From Desulfovibrio desulfuricans (GTDB lineage: Bacteria > Desulfobacterota > Desulfovibrionia > Desulfovibrionales > Desulfovibrionaceae): a DNA stretch of 64,000 bases. The notes beneath the pieces are model-generated. The model was given only the letters and a program-made list of their open reading frames with translations. It was not told the DNA's origin and ran no database searches. The position numbers were made by a program, and so were the translations under genes. Positions 26,370 through 36,284 of the stretch are shown in pieces; position 1 is the stretch's first letter, and every line of letters starts with the position of its first letter. The DNA is taken from positions 288,844 through 352,843 of the forward strand of contig NZ_JANFYZ010000003.1 of assembly GCF_024460775.1 (NCBI RefSeq), read 5' to 3'.

Positions 26370-28049
26370 TTAGCGTTGCATGGGCTCTGGCCAGAATTCT
26401 GCGGCCATTTCGCGCAGCTTGAACTTCTGGATCTTGCCGCTGGCCGTAAGCGGGAACCCTGTTATTGTTTTGATGTACTTGGGTATTTTATACCACGACA
26501 CCTTGCCGCGACAAAAATCGCGCACGTCTTCCGGCAGAATTTCCACACCGGGGCGGGGGATGATGAAGGCCGCGACCTCTTCGCCGTACTTGCGGCTGGG
26601 AACAGCCACAACCTGCACGTCCAGAATGCCGGGCATGCCCATAAGGAACTCTTCAACCTCACGCGGATAGATATTTTCGCCGCCACGGATAATCATATCC
26701 TTGATGCGGCCTGTCACACGCAGGTAGCCGTTTTCGTCCATAACGCCCAGATCGCCGGAATGCAACCAGCCTTCGGGGCTGATGGCCTTGGCCGTGTCAT
26801 CGGGCATATTGTAGTAGCCCTTCATGACATTGTAGCCACGGCAGAGGATTTCGCCCACCTCGCCGCGCGGCAGTTCCTCGCAGGTATCGGGGTCGCCCAC
26901 GCGCACTTCAATGCCAGGCATGGCGCAACCCACGGTTTCGCAGCGCAGCGACAGGGGATCGTGAATGTCCGACTGGGTCATCACAGGCGAAGCTTCCGTA
27001 AGGCCGTAGCAGATGGTGATTTCCGTCATGTTCATGTCGTCCACCACGCGGCGCATGAGCGGCTCGGGGCAGACGGAACCAGCCATGATGCCGGTGCGCA
27101 TGTGCGAAAGGTCAAAACGCTTGAAAAGCGGATGCTCCAGCTCTGCCAGAAACATGGTAGGCACGCCGTACACAGCCGTGCAGCGTTCGCTGTCGAGCGC
27201 AGCCAGCACCTTGAGCGCGTTGAACGACTCAAGGATAACCATGGTCGCGCCGTGGTTCACTGCGGCGGAGACGCCAAGCACGCAGCCGAAGCAGTGGAAC
27301 AGCGGCACCGGCAGACACACCCTGTCTTCCGGGCCGAAATTCTGGTGGCGACCAATCCAGTACCCGTTCAGCCCCACGCCCACATGGGTCAGCATGACTC
27401 CGCGCGGAAAGCCCGTGGTGCCCGAGGTGTACTGCATGTTGATGACATCCCACGGCTGGAGCAGGGCCTGACGGGCGGCGTATTCCGCCTCGTCCACCAT
27501 GACGGAAAGGGCGAGTATTTCCGGCACGGAATACATGCCCCGGTGCTTTTCCGCCCCCAGAAAGCACACGCGCTTGAGGTGCGGCAGGCTTTTGCACACA
27601 AACCTGTCGCGCGACTGCAAACGCAGCTCAGGCGCAATGCGGTAGAGCGTGTCCAGATAATCGTGGTCGCGCACGCTGTCGATAAGAAAAATATTTTCGC
27701 ACTCGGAGTGGGTGAGCAGATAGCGCAGCTCGTGTTCACGGTAATTGGTGTTTACCGTAATAAGTATGGCGCCGATTTTTGCCGTGGCGAATTGCAATGC
27801 CACCCAGTACGGCACGTTGGTGGCCCATACTGCGACCTTTTCACCCTTCTGCACGCCAAGAGCCATCAGCCCTTTGGCGAAATCGTCCACCAGAGCGCCA
27901 AACTCGCTCCAGGTCTGGCGATAGTTGCGGTCAGGGTATACCAGGGCTTCATTATCGGGAAAGCGCGCCACAGTGTGGTCAAGCACCTGCCCCAACGTCC
28001 ATTCGCGCAGTTCAAACTGCGCCTGACGCTCACGAACTTTTTCTTCCAT
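26370..28049 (-). CDS. Fatty acyl-CoA synthetase-like AMP-binding enzyme
   Basis: The 559-residue adenylate-forming enzyme has YTSGTTGFPRGVMLTH (P-loop, about residue 195), YGLTEASPVMTQ, GWLHSGDLGVMDENGY, GRIKDMIIRGGENIYPREVE and the C-terminal lysine motif PLTASGKIQKFKLRE. This fits medium/long-chain fatty acyl-CoA ligases of the ACSF2/FadD-like group. I chose ATG 28049 with GGGAGGA before it. It lies 108 bases after the XRE-cupin regulator gene on the same strand, so the regulator probably controls it. Confidence 0.9.
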   Translation of the reverse strand: MEEKVRERQAQFELREWTLGQVLDHTVARFPDNEALVYPDRNYRQTWSEFGALVDDFAKGLMALGVQKGEKVAVWATNVPYWVALQFATAKIGAILITVNTNYREHELRYLLTHSECENIFLIDSVRDHDYLDTLYRIAPELRLQSRDRFVCKSLPHLKRVCFLGAEKHRGMYSVPEILALSVMVDEAEYAARQALLQPWDVINMQYTSGTTGFPRGVMLTHVGVGLNGYWIGRHQNFGPEDRVCLPVPLFHCFGCVLGVSAAVNHGATMVILESFNALKVLAALDSERCTAVYGVPTMFLAELEHPLFKRFDLSHMRTGIMAGSVCPEPLMRRVVDDMNMTEITICYGLTEASPVMTQSDIHDPLSLRCETVGCAMPGIEVRVGDPDTCEELPRGEVGEILCRGYNVMKGYYNMPDDTAKAISPEGWLHSGDLGVMDENGYLRVTGRIKDMIIRGGENIYPREVEEFLMGMPGILDVQVVAVPSRKYGEEVAAFIIPRPGVEILPEDVRDFCRGKVSWYKIPKYIKTITGFPLTASGKIQKFKLREMAAEFWPEPMQR

Positions 28050-28157
28050 GCATCCTCCCAAAGGCGTGTTGCGGCGAGTGCGCCGCTGTTACGCGGTGTG
28101 CGGTCTGAAGGGCCATGAATCGCGCCCTGGAGCAGACCAACAGAAAGTGAACATGCC

Positions 28158-28727
28158 CTAGGGATTGTAAGTCACAGCCAGAAATTCCACAGGCTCGTCG
28201 CCCGCAGCGCCCACGTAATGAGGCACAATGGAATTGTAGTAAATTGTTTCGCCGGGCTTGAGCACGCGGGTTTCGCGGCCATAGACCACAAGCAGTTCGC
28301 CCTTGAGCACGCAGATAAATTCCTCGCCCTGATGCGAGGTGGTCTTGCGTTCGCCGCTGTCGGGGAAAATGCGGATGTGGAAGGGTTCCATGTTGCGGTC
28401 GTTCTTGCCCTTGGCCAGCGCATGATAGGTATAGCTGGGGCGGGGGACGCGCCCTGTGTGCAGCGCTTCATCGGCCTCGGCCTCGCCATTGATGCTGCTC
28501 ACCACCGGGTCGCGCGAAAACTGGTCGTCCAGAAAAGTGCCAAGGCGCACGCCAAGAGCGCGGGCCACCTTTTGCAGGGGGCCGATACAGGGATAGATGG
28601 CGTCTGATTCCAGCTTTTCAAGATAGTCTTCCGTAAGGCCCGTATTCTGGGAAAGGGTTTGCAGGTCAACTTCGCGTTCTTCGCGAAATCCACGGATGCG
28701 GGAACCAATGGTACGCACGGGGGGCAT
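28158..28727 (-). CDS. XRE-family regulator with C-terminal cupin domain
   Basis: The 189-residue protein joins an N-terminal helix-turn-helix (about residues 7-65: IGSRIRGFREEREVDLQTLS, LTEDYLEKLESDAIYP) to a cupin barrel (about 110-187: HQGEEFICVLKGEL, LKPGETIYYNSIVPHYV). Proteins of this form bind a small ligand in the cupin and regulate adjacent genes. AGGAG precedes the start. It is upstream of the acyl-CoA synthetase gene, which suggests sensing of an acid or acyl compound; the ligand is unknown. Confidence 0.9.
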   Translation of the reverse strand: MPPVRTIGSRIRGFREEREVDLQTLSQNTGLTEDYLEKLESDAIYPCIGPLQKVARALGVRLGTFLDDQFSRDPVVSSINGEAEADEALHTGRVPRPSYTYHALAKGKNDRNMEPFHIRIFPDSGERKTTSHQGEEFICVLKGELLVVYGRETRVLKPGETIYYNSIVPHYVGAAGDEPVEFLAVTYNP

Positions 28728-28891
28728 AGACGCTCCTGATTACCGGATATGCCGGGTTGGATGCCGCTCTGGCAGGATGACGTGGCGGCAAGCAACCCAC
28801 TAAATACCGAAAAGCCCGTGCGCTCGCAAGCAAACATGCGCTGTTGAGCGGCCATACAGTACCCCTGCTGACACATTTTGCTCTTTGCGTT

Positions 28892-31405
28892 ATGATGAAA
28901 GGCATGAGCAAACAACCGTTGGTCAGAAGGGCTTTTGTGGCTTCCGGGCAGGTGCAGGGCGTGGGCTTTCGCCCCTTTGTCTATCGCCTCGCAGCCGAAG
29001 GCGGGCTTACAGGCACTGTGGGCAACACCTCTGAAGGCGTGCGCATGGAAATGCAGGGCGCAGCGGCGGAAGTGCAGCGCTTTGGCCACCGCCTGCGCGC
29101 CGAACTGCCGCCGCTGGCACGGCTGACCGGAGTGGACGAACACGACTTGCCTGTTGTGGAGGATGAAACAGCCTTCCGCATTGTTTCCAGCTCAGGGCAG
29201 GCAGCGCACAGCGTGCTTGTAAGCCCGGATATGGGCGTATGCGCCGACTGTCTCGCCGACATGCGCAATCCCGCCAACCCCCGCTACCAGTACGCCTTTA
29301 CCAACTGCACCAACTGCGGGCCGCGCTACACCATCACGCGCTCCATTCCCTATGACCGCGCCGTCACATCCATGAGCTGTTTCCCGCTCTGCCCCCGGTG
29401 CAGCGCGGAATATGCCGACCCGGCAGACAGGCGCTTTCATGCCCAGCCCGTGGCCTGCCCAACGTGCGGGCCGCGCCTGTGGTTTGTGGATAAGGCGGCT
29501 GCCAGCAAGGGAAACACCGCGCCGACCGCAGAAAATCAGCAACAGGCTTTGGAGCAGGCCGTGCAGACCCTGCTCCACGGCGGAATTCTGGCGCTCAAAG
29601 GTCTGGGGGGCTTTCAACTGGCTTGCGACGCGCGCAATGCTCAAAGCCTGCAAGAGCTGCGGCGGCGCAAAACACGCCCGCACAAACCGCTGGCCCTCAT
29701 GGTTGGCGATCTGGCAACAGCCCGCGCCCTGTGCGACCTTACGCCGGAACATGAGGCCCTGCTGCAAAGCCCGGAAAAACCCGTTGTTCTCTGCCCCCGC
29801 CGCAGCACGCCGCAGCATGGTGCTGCCATTCAGGATGATGCTGCATATTTGCCGCATGAGGTGGCTCCCGACACTGGCAAGGTCGGCATCATGCTGGCCT
29901 ACACCCCCCTGCATGCCGTACTTTTCAGCCGCCTTGCAGAATGCACAACTTTGCCGCCCGTGCTGGTCATGACCTCGGCCAATGCCGGGGGCGAACCCAT
30001 TTGCCTTGGCAACCGCGAGGCTCTAGCCCGGCTTGACCATCTGGCGGACGCATGGCTCCTGCACGACCGGGATATTCTGGTGCGCGTGGACGACAGCGTG
30101 GTGACTCTCCAGCCAAGCCTGTCCGGCGCGGATGCGCACGGCACACCTGCGACCGCAAACCAGCTTGCCGAACCGCTGTTCTACCGCCGCGCCCGGGGCT
30201 ATGTGCCGCGCCCGGTTTTTCTGCCCAAGACGGAACAAAACGCCCCTTGCGTGCTGGGAACCGGAGCGGAGCTCAAGGCCACCATTTGCCTGACGCGCGG
30301 GGCCGAGGCCTTTGTGGGCCAGCACATTGGGGATCTGGAAAATCCCGCCACCCTGAATTTTTATGAGGAGGTGGCAGCGCATCTGGAAAAACTGCTGGAG
30401 GTGCGGCCCGAGGCTCTGGTGTGCGATGCGCACCCCGATTTTCTTTCCACCCGCTATGCCGAGGCCCGCGCAGAACGCGAGGGCTTGCCCCTGTGGCGCT
30501 TGCAGCACCACGCCGCCCACGCCGCAGCGGTACTGGCCGAAAACAGCCACTACGGCCCGGCGCTGGCCCTCTGCCTTGACGGCACGGGGCTTGGCGACGA
30601 TGGCACAGTATGGGGTGGAGAGCTGCTGTTCATGGAGCTTGAGCAGGCCCAGTGGCGCAGGGTGGGCCGTCTGGCCCCCTTTGCCTTGCCGGGCGGAGAT
30701 GCAGCCGTGCGCCAACCCTGGCGCATTGCGCTGGCCCTGCGCAGCCTTTGCGAGCAGGCGGAAATTCCCCTCCCGTCACTGCGTACCCCCTGGCTGCCGG
30801 AACAGGCGCAGGCCGCAGCCGCAGTGACAGAAATGCTGCGGCGCGGCATCAACTGTCCGCCCACATCCAGTTGCGGACGCCTCTTCGATGCGGTGGCCGC
30901 GCAACTGGGGCTGTGCCTTGATACAAGCTACGAAGGGCAGGCCGCCATCCGTCTTGAAGATGCCGCCAACCGGGCCAATGAGCATGTCCGCACGGCGATG
31001 GAGGGCAAGGCGCGCGACAAGGACATGGCCGCATTGGTCTGGCCCGTTGGTATTGCGCTTCACCACGATTTGCTGGAAATGGACAGCGCAGGCCTGTTCG
31101 CCCACGTTGCGCAGGCGCAGGCGCAGGGAATGGACGCCACAGAAGCCGCGGCGCGTTTTCACCTCAGCCTTGCGCGGGCGCTGGCAGGTATGGCGGGCCG
31201 TGCGGCCCGCAAACTGGGGCTGAACTGTGTGGGGCTCACCGGCGGCGTATTGCAGAATGCCACGCTGGCGCGGCTGCTGCCGCTGGCGCTGGCGGAGCAG
31301 GGCCTCACAGCCCTCACCCACCATGAGCTGCCGCCAGGCGATGGTGGGCTTTCCCTCGGTCAGGCCGTGTGGGGCAGAAGGATGCTGGCAAGGGCGAAAC
31401 TCTGA
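28892..31405 (+). CDS. hypF: Carbamoyltransferase HypF, hydrogenase maturation
   Basis: HypF transfers a carbamoyl group from carbamoyl phosphate to HypE as the source of the cyanide ligands of [NiFe] hydrogenase. All four regions are visible: acylphosphatase-like (ASGQVQGVGFRPFVYRLA), two paired zinc fingers (CADC...CTNCG and CPRC...CPTCG), YrdC-like (about residues 215-410) and a Kae1-like C-terminal domain with LQHHAAHAAAVLAE. Total about 837 residues is normal (750-850). The start is uncertain among ATG at 28892, 28895 and 28904, since none has a clear ribosome site. No other hyp gene is near. Confidence 0.96.
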   Translation: MMKGMSKQPLVRRAFVASGQVQGVGFRPFVYRLAAEGGLTGTVGNTSEGVRMEMQGAAAEVQRFGHRLRAELPPLARLTGVDEHDLPVVEDETAFRIVSSSGQAAHSVLVSPDMGVCADCLADMRNPANPRYQYAFTNCTNCGPRYTITRSIPYDRAVTSMSCFPLCPRCSAEYADPADRRFHAQPVACPTCGPRLWFVDKAAASKGNTAPTAENQQQALEQAVQTLLHGGILALKGLGGFQLACDARNAQSLQELRRRKTRPHKPLALMVGDLATARALCDLTPEHEALLQSPEKPVVLCPRRSTPQHGAAIQDDAAYLPHEVAPDTGKVGIMLAYTPLHAVLFSRLAECTTLPPVLVMTSANAGGEPICLGNREALARLDHLADAWLLHDRDILVRVDDSVVTLQPSLSGADAHGTPATANQLAEPLFYRRARGYVPRPVFLPKTEQNAPCVLGTGAELKATICLTRGAEAFVGQHIGDLENPATLNFYEEVAAHLEKLLEVRPEALVCDAHPDFLSTRYAEARAEREGLPLWRLQHHAAHAAAVLAENSHYGPALALCLDGTGLGDDGTVWGGELLFMELEQAQWRRVGRLAPFALPGGDAAVRQPWRIALALRSLCEQAEIPLPSLRTPWLPEQAQAAAAVTEMLRRGINCPPTSSCGRLFDAVAAQLGLCLDTSYEGQAAIRLEDAANRANEHVRTAMEGKARDKDMAALVWPVGIALHHDLLEMDSAGLFAHVAQAQAQGMDATEAAARFHLSLARALAGMAGRAARKLGLNCVGLTGGVLQNATLARLLPLALAEQGLTALTHHELPPGDGGLSLGQAVWGRRMLARAKL

Positions 31406-31458
31406 TTGCAAGCAAGACGGGAAAAGCCCGCAAGGCAACCTGCTGACAGTATCCGCGC

Positions 31459-32850
31459 CTATTTGAACCCGGCTATGGCCCTGCCCTGCTTGAGAACAAT
31501 GCGCCCCAAAGGCAGATCGCGCCACCACAGGCCAGCCTCGCGTCCATTCAAACCTGTCTGGCGGCTTTGCCCGCTCAACAGGGCCGTGATATCGGCCACA
31601 TCGTCCAGCACCAGACTGGAGGCGGCATCCGGCGGCGACTGCATGAGCACGCGCAGGCGCGGCGCGGCATCCAGCGTTCCGCCGCAAAGCTTGCCCAGCA
31701 ATGAACCCTGCCATACGCAACCGGGGGGCAAAAGAACTGTGGCCTGAGGCGGCACAAAACGTACGTGCTCGCCGTACAGCACCGCCCGCCCTGGGGGCAG
31801 CAGGTCAGGGTTGCAGGTAGCGCCCACAAGGCTTTCCGGCGGCAACGGGCTGCCAGAAGGACGTTCAACGGGCTTTCCCGCACGGTCGTCACCGCGGTTC
31901 CGCCCGGCACGCCGTCCATTGCGCTGGCCCGCGCTCTGCATCCCTGAGAGAGCAGAAGCAGGCACTTCAAAAACGGCTTCCTGCGGCTCAGACGCGCTGC
32001 TTTCAAAGGGCAAAACCGCCGTATTCACATTGCCCGGTTTGCGGAAAAGGGCCACATAAAATCCCTGAGCCTGCGAGCGTGCGCCGTCCACACGCAAGGT
32101 GCCTTCACCGCCGGGCAGTTCCTCCCACACGAAACCGGGGATGGGATCAAGGTGTTCGCGCTCAAGCCCCAGCTCCTGCTCGGCAAAGCGCACCTGCGCC
32201 TCGTTTTCATCCACATTGGTCGTGCAGGTGGAATACACCAGCCGCCCGCCGGGGCGCAGCAGCGAGGCTGCATGGCGCAGCAGACGGCGTTGCAGCCCGG
32301 TGAGGCTGTCGAGCTTGTCGCCCTGCCAGAGCTTGAGCACCTGCGGGTGTTTTTCTGCGGTTCCCCAGCCGGAGCAGGGCGGGTCAAGCAAGATTGCGTC
32401 CCACGAGCCGGGGCGTAAAGGCAGGGCATCGCCGCTGTACGAACAGGTGGCGGCCTGTATCAGATTAAGCTGGTGCAGGTTGGCACGCAGGGTGCCAAGG
32501 CGCGCGGGCGAAGGCTCGTTGCCGAGCACAAAACCATTGCGCCCCACAAGCTGGGCCAGAAAGCCGGTTTTGCTGCCCGGGCTTGCGCACATGTCGAGCA
32601 CGGCGCTGCCGGCAGCGGGAGCCAGCGCCAGCGGCGGCAACATGGATGAGCGGTCCTGTATATAGATGTAGCCGAAAAATGCAGCCAGCGAACCGCCAAG
32701 CGGGCGCGGCTCGGCCACAAGGCGACGGCACAGGGGAGAAAAAGGTTCCGGCTCAAAATCATACCCCTGAGCGCGCAGCAGGGCCTCCACTGCGGGCACC
32801 TGCTCCGGGGCGCATACCAGGCGGAAAGAACGGATAAGAGTTTTCGGCAT
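31459..32850 (-). CDS. RsmB/RsmF-type rRNA (cytosine-5)-methyltransferase
   Basis: The 463-residue protein has the NOL1/NOP2/Sun catalytic domain: VLDMCASPGSKTGFLAQL (SAM binding), LLDPPCSGWGT (Cys of motif IV) and YSTCTTNVDENE (catalytic Cys of motif VI). The roughly 150-residue C-terminal part (RAVLYGEHVRFVPPQ, LLPPGCVWQGSLLGKL) resembles the RsmF/YebU tail, and the N-terminal RsmB NusB-like domain is absent, so RsmF-like is more probable. The middle Gly/Arg-rich linker (RNGRRAGRNRGDDR) could bind RNA. Convergent with hypF. Confidence 0.9.
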   Translation of the reverse strand: MPKTLIRSFRLVCAPEQVPAVEALLRAQGYDFEPEPFSPLCRRLVAEPRPLGGSLAAFFGYIYIQDRSSMLPPLALAPAAGSAVLDMCASPGSKTGFLAQLVGRNGFVLGNEPSPARLGTLRANLHQLNLIQAATCSYSGDALPLRPGSWDAILLDPPCSGWGTAEKHPQVLKLWQGDKLDSLTGLQRRLLRHAASLLRPGGRLVYSTCTTNVDENEAQVRFAEQELGLEREHLDPIPGFVWEELPGGEGTLRVDGARSQAQGFYVALFRKPGNVNTAVLPFESSASEPQEAVFEVPASALSGMQSAGQRNGRRAGRNRGDDRAGKPVERPSGSPLPPESLVGATCNPDLLPPGRAVLYGEHVRFVPPQATVLLPPGCVWQGSLLGKLCGGTLDAAPRLRVLMQSPPDAASSLVLDDVADITALLSGQSRQTGLNGREAGLWWRDLPLGRIVLKQGRAIAGFK

Positions 32851-33068
32851 GGCGGCATATTATTGACAGTACGCCCTTCCCGCAAGGAATTTATCTGTTG
32901 CGGCGCGCTCCACGGGCTCCTTGCGTCTTGCACGGCGCTGCAAGTGTGCGTATAGTGCGCCAGTGCGGACGTGCCGGGCTGCATTTGACAGTCGGTACCG
33001 GTTGACCGCCACAACGGCCCGTGGCCGTACTTTACCGGGTATTTGCGTGAATACTCAAGGAGAATGGA

Positions 33069-34748
33069 ATGAAATTCGCCATGCGACTGACTTTTTCGGT
33101 CTGCCTGCTGCTCGTCGCCGTTGCTGCGGGCGCTGCCAGCGCCGCCGCTAAAAGCGCTGTGGTATTGCCCTTTGTGGTCAATGCCCCCCAGAGCTATGCT
33201 TACCTTTCCAAGGCTGTTCAGGCTACCATTCAGGGACGCCTTGACCGCCCTGGCGTGCTTGAAGCCCGTGCGGGACAGAACAAGGCCGCCAGCCAGGCAG
33301 AAGCCCAGCAGGCGCTCCGCTCTTCTGGTGCAGACAACGCCATCTGGGGCTCGGTGAGCGTCATGGGCAACGACTGCACTGTTGTTATGAACAGCGTGGA
33401 CAAGGCAGGCAAAACCTGGAGCAAAACCGCCCAGGCTCCTGTGAGCGAACTGACCACTTCTGTGCAGAAACTGACCTCGACCCTGAGCCAGGAAGTGTTT
33501 GGTATTTCCTCCGCAATGCGCACCCCCGGCTCCACCGCCTCTGGTTCCCCGCGTGGCGCAACCGCCAATGGCGACATCGTCACCAACGAAACCGGTCAGC
33601 AGCAGGTGTACCTGAACCCGCAGTTCCGCTATCAGGGCGCCGGCGCTGAAGACGGTTCCCGCCTGCGCACCCAGCGCCTGGGTTACAACATGGTCGATAT
33701 GGCCGTGGGCGACTTTAACGGCGATGGCAAGAATGAAATCGCCATCCTGAGCGATCACGATCTGCGCATCTACAGCTGGCCTGCCAATGGTCAGCTCAAG
33801 CTGATTGGCGAAACCGTGGTTTCGCGTTCCAACAACAACTTCTCCATGCGCGCCATCGACCTCAACCGCGATCGCAGCATGGCCCTTGTTGTGACCACCA
33901 CCGAAGAATCGAGCAACCGCCCTTACTCCTTCATTTACAGCTTCAAGGGCAACAAATTCACCACCATTGCCGACCGCATTCCTTACTACGTGAGCGTCAT
34001 GCGTGTGCCCCCCACCTACAGCCCCACTCTCGTGGGTCAGGGCTGGGATTCGCTCAAGCTCTTTGCTCCCGGCGTGCGCATCATGACCAAGCAGGACGGC
34101 AAGTTTACGCTTGGCACCCGTCTTGACCTGCCCACCGGCGCCACCGTGTTCAACTGCGTGTGGTTGCCCGCCGGCAAGAACGGCAAGGGTGAACAGCTTG
34201 TCATGCTGACCGACGACGAGCGCATCAAGCTCTTCCAGGGCCACGGCAACACCCTGGTTCACACCACCATGGAACGTTATTCCGGCTCTGCCACGGGCAT
34301 GGATCACTACAAGGGCATGCCGGGCCTGGGCGTGGACAAAGCCTACCAGTTGCCCAGCAAGTACTACGCCCCCATGCGCCTCATCGCTGCCGACATCGGC
34401 AATACCGGCGACTACACGCTGCTGGTCAACAAGCCCATATCCACTGCGGCGCAGTTCTTTGACCGTTACCGTTTCTTCCCCCAGGGCGAAGTTCATGCCC
34501 TGTACTGGGACGGCGTGGGCCTTGGCCTCAAGTGGAAGACCCGCCGCATCCGTGGTTCTGTGGCAGAAATCGACCTGGCTGACGTGAACAACGATGGCAT
34601 CCTTGATCTTGTGGTGGGCCTGAACACCTCGCCCGATCTCGGCATCGGCAGCCGCCAGTGCATGATTACCGCCTATCCTCTGGACGTTTCGGCCACCAAC
34701 CCCAACGTGCCTGCGGATTTGAGCGACTTTGAAATAAGCCCCAACTAG
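33069..34748 (+). CDS. Exported FG-GAP/VCBS-repeat protein, 559 residues
   Basis: A signal peptide (MKFAMRLTFSVCLLLVAVAAG) is followed by a TolB-N-like or DUF-type alpha/beta domain (about 25-145) and a long beta-propeller-like part with FG-GAP calcium-loop repeats: AVGDFNGDGKNEIAIL and LADVNNDGILDLVVG. The codon choice is strongly biased (for example repeated ggc, aac, ctg), which suggests high expression. AAGGAG precedes the ATG. It is a single gene closed by a strong terminator. Surface or periplasmic location is likely; a specific function is unknown. Confidence 0.82.
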   Translation: MKFAMRLTFSVCLLLVAVAAGAASAAAKSAVVLPFVVNAPQSYAYLSKAVQATIQGRLDRPGVLEARAGQNKAASQAEAQQALRSSGADNAIWGSVSVMGNDCTVVMNSVDKAGKTWSKTAQAPVSELTTSVQKLTSTLSQEVFGISSAMRTPGSTASGSPRGATANGDIVTNETGQQQVYLNPQFRYQGAGAEDGSRLRTQRLGYNMVDMAVGDFNGDGKNEIAILSDHDLRIYSWPANGQLKLIGETVVSRSNNNFSMRAIDLNRDRSMALVVTTTEESSNRPYSFIYSFKGNKFTTIADRIPYYVSVMRVPPTYSPTLVGQGWDSLKLFAPGVRIMTKQDGKFTLGTRLDLPTGATVFNCVWLPAGKNGKGEQLVMLTDDERIKLFQGHGNTLVHTTMERYSGSATGMDHYKGMPGLGVDKAYQLPSKYYAPMRLIAADIGNTGDYTLLVNKPISTAAQFFDRYRFFPQGEVHALYWDGVGLGLKWKTRRIRGSVAEIDLADVNNDGILDLVVGLNTSPDLGIGSRQCMITAYPLDVSATNPNVPADLSDFEISPN

Positions 34749-34757
34749 CGGGGTAAG

Positions 34758-34788
34758 CGGCCCTTCGCCAGCGCGAGGGGCCGTTTTT
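34758..34788 (+). terminator. Terminator after the FG-GAP protein gene
   Basis: CGGCCCTTCGC (34758-34768) pairs with GCGAGGGGCCG (34773-34783) with one wobble and a four-base loop, then TTTTT. Confidence 0.88.
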
Positions 34789-34854
34789 ATCTGCGGCGCA
34801 GAGCTGCGGATATGGAGCAACGGCCTTGCCGCGGCTCTGGCAATAGCCAATATT

Positions 34855-34888
34855 AAAGCGGTAAAATCCACATGGGTTTTACCGCTTT
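34855..34888. repeat. Perfect 12-base-pair hairpin in the purD leader
   Basis: AAAGCGGTAAAA (34855-34866) and TTTTACCGCTTT (34877-34888) enclose a ten-base loop, 47 bases before the purD ATG. It comes after the terminator of the preceding gene and has only a weak T run, so it may be an operator or a leader RNA structure for purD-purE. Confidence 0.6.
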
Positions 34889-34935
34889 ATAACCAGTTTA
34901 TGAAACGGAAAAAGTTTTTGGAGTAAGGAGACAGC

Positions 34936-36222
34936 ATGCGCATCCTTGTGATCGGCTCCGGTGGCCGCGAACACGCCCTGGTTTGGAAAATTCTGCAAAG
35001 CCCCGAAGTCAGCGCCGTTTTTGTTGCGCCCGGCAACGGCGGCACCAGCAGCGAAGGGGCCGTTAACGTGCCTGTGGCTGTGGACGACCTGGACGGGTTG
35101 CTGGCCTTTGCGCGCAAGGAGCACATCGACCTGGTGATTCCAGGCCCCGAGCTGCCCCTGACGCTGGGCATTGTTGACCGCATGCGCGAAGCCGGCATCC
35201 CCAGCTTCGGGCCGGATGCCTATGGCGCGCGCCTTGAGGGCAGCAAGGCCTTTGCCAAGGAAATCATGAACCGCGCCAAGGTGCCCACCGCCCACTGCGC
35301 CGTGTTCAGCGATGCGCAGGCGGCCCGCGACCATATCAACAAAGTGGGCGCTCCCCTGGTCATCAAGGCGGACGGCCTCGCTGCGGGCAAGGGCGTCATC
35401 ATTGCCCAGACCGTGCAGGAGGCGCTGGACGCCATTGACGAAATCATGACCGAACGTGCCTTTGGCGACGCTGGCAATCTTGTGGTGGTGGAAGAATGTC
35501 TTGTAGGCGAGGAAGCATCCTTCCTCTGCGTATGCGATGGCACCCGCGCTGTTCCCCTGCCTTCGGCGCAGGATCACAAGCGCGTATTTGATAATGATGA
35601 AGGCCCCAATACAGGTGGCATGGGCGCTTACAGCCCCGCCCCGGTGCTGCCCGACAGCATGCTTGAAGAAATGGCCGACCTCACGGTGAGGCCCATCCTG
35701 CGCGAGCTTGCCAAGGACGGACACCCCTTTGTGGGCGTGCTGTACGCGGGGCTGATGATGACCGCCGACGGCCCCAAGGTGCTGGAATACAACGTGCGCT
35801 TTGGCGACCCGGAATGTCAGCCCCTGCTCATGCGCCTTGACGGCGACCTGCCTGCCATCATGCTGGACGCCGTACGCGGCAAGCTTGACCCGGCAAGCCT
35901 CGGCCAGACCAGCCAGACGGCGCTTGGCGTTGTGATCACCGCCAAGGGGTATCCCGGCTCCTACGCCAAGGGTTTGTCCATCGAAGGTATTGAAGATGCG
36001 GACAGCGTACCCGGCGTCAAGGTTTTTCACAGCGGCACTGCCGTTAAGGACGGATCACTCGTTTCCAACGGCGGGCGTGTTTTGTGCGTCACCGCACTGG
36101 GCGACAGCCTGGCCGCCGCGCAAAAGGCCGCCTACGCCGGTGTGGCCAAGGTACGCATGCAGGATGGTTTTCATCGCACCGATATTGGCGAAAAAGGCAT
36201 CCGCCGCCTGGCCGGAAAATAG
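34936..36222 (+). CDS. purD: Phosphoribosylamine-glycine ligase (GAR synthetase)
   Basis: PurD joins 5-phosphoribosylamine and glycine with ATP, the second step of purine synthesis. The 428-residue ATP-grasp protein has MRILVIGSGGREHAL at the N-terminus, IKADGLAAGKGVIIA (ATP loop), EEASFLCVCDG, QDHKRVFDNDEGPNTGGMG and EYNVRFGDPECQ. AAGGAG precedes the start. purE follows after 62 bases. Confidence 0.98.
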   Translation: MRILVIGSGGREHALVWKILQSPEVSAVFVAPGNGGTSSEGAVNVPVAVDDLDGLLAFARKEHIDLVIPGPELPLTLGIVDRMREAGIPSFGPDAYGARLEGSKAFAKEIMNRAKVPTAHCAVFSDAQAARDHINKVGAPLVIKADGLAAGKGVIIAQTVQEALDAIDEIMTERAFGDAGNLVVVEECLVGEEASFLCVCDGTRAVPLPSAQDHKRVFDNDEGPNTGGMGAYSPAPVLPDSMLEEMADLTVRPILRELAKDGHPFVGVLYAGLMMTADGPKVLEYNVRFGDPECQPLLMRLDGDLPAIMLDAVRGKLDPASLGQTSQTALGVVITAKGYPGSYAKGLSIEGIEDADSVPGVKVFHSGTAVKDGSLVSNGGRVLCVTALGDSLAAAQKAAYAGVAKVRMQDGFHRTDIGEKGIRRLAGK

Positions 36223-36284
36223 CAACAGTTTGATTTTGCAAGAATATTCCGGCGCACTGCGCCGTACTACAGGAAGGTAAGACT

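Noticed and set aside
26364..28118. Open plus-strand frame of 584 codons over the acyl-CoA synthetase gene
   Set aside because: Antisense to a gene with all AMP-binding motifs; composition typical of a shadow.
32460..34871. Open minus-strand frame of about 800 codons across the FG-GAP protein gene
   Set aside because: Antisense shadow; the plus strand has a signal peptide, FG-GAP loops, ribosome site and terminator.
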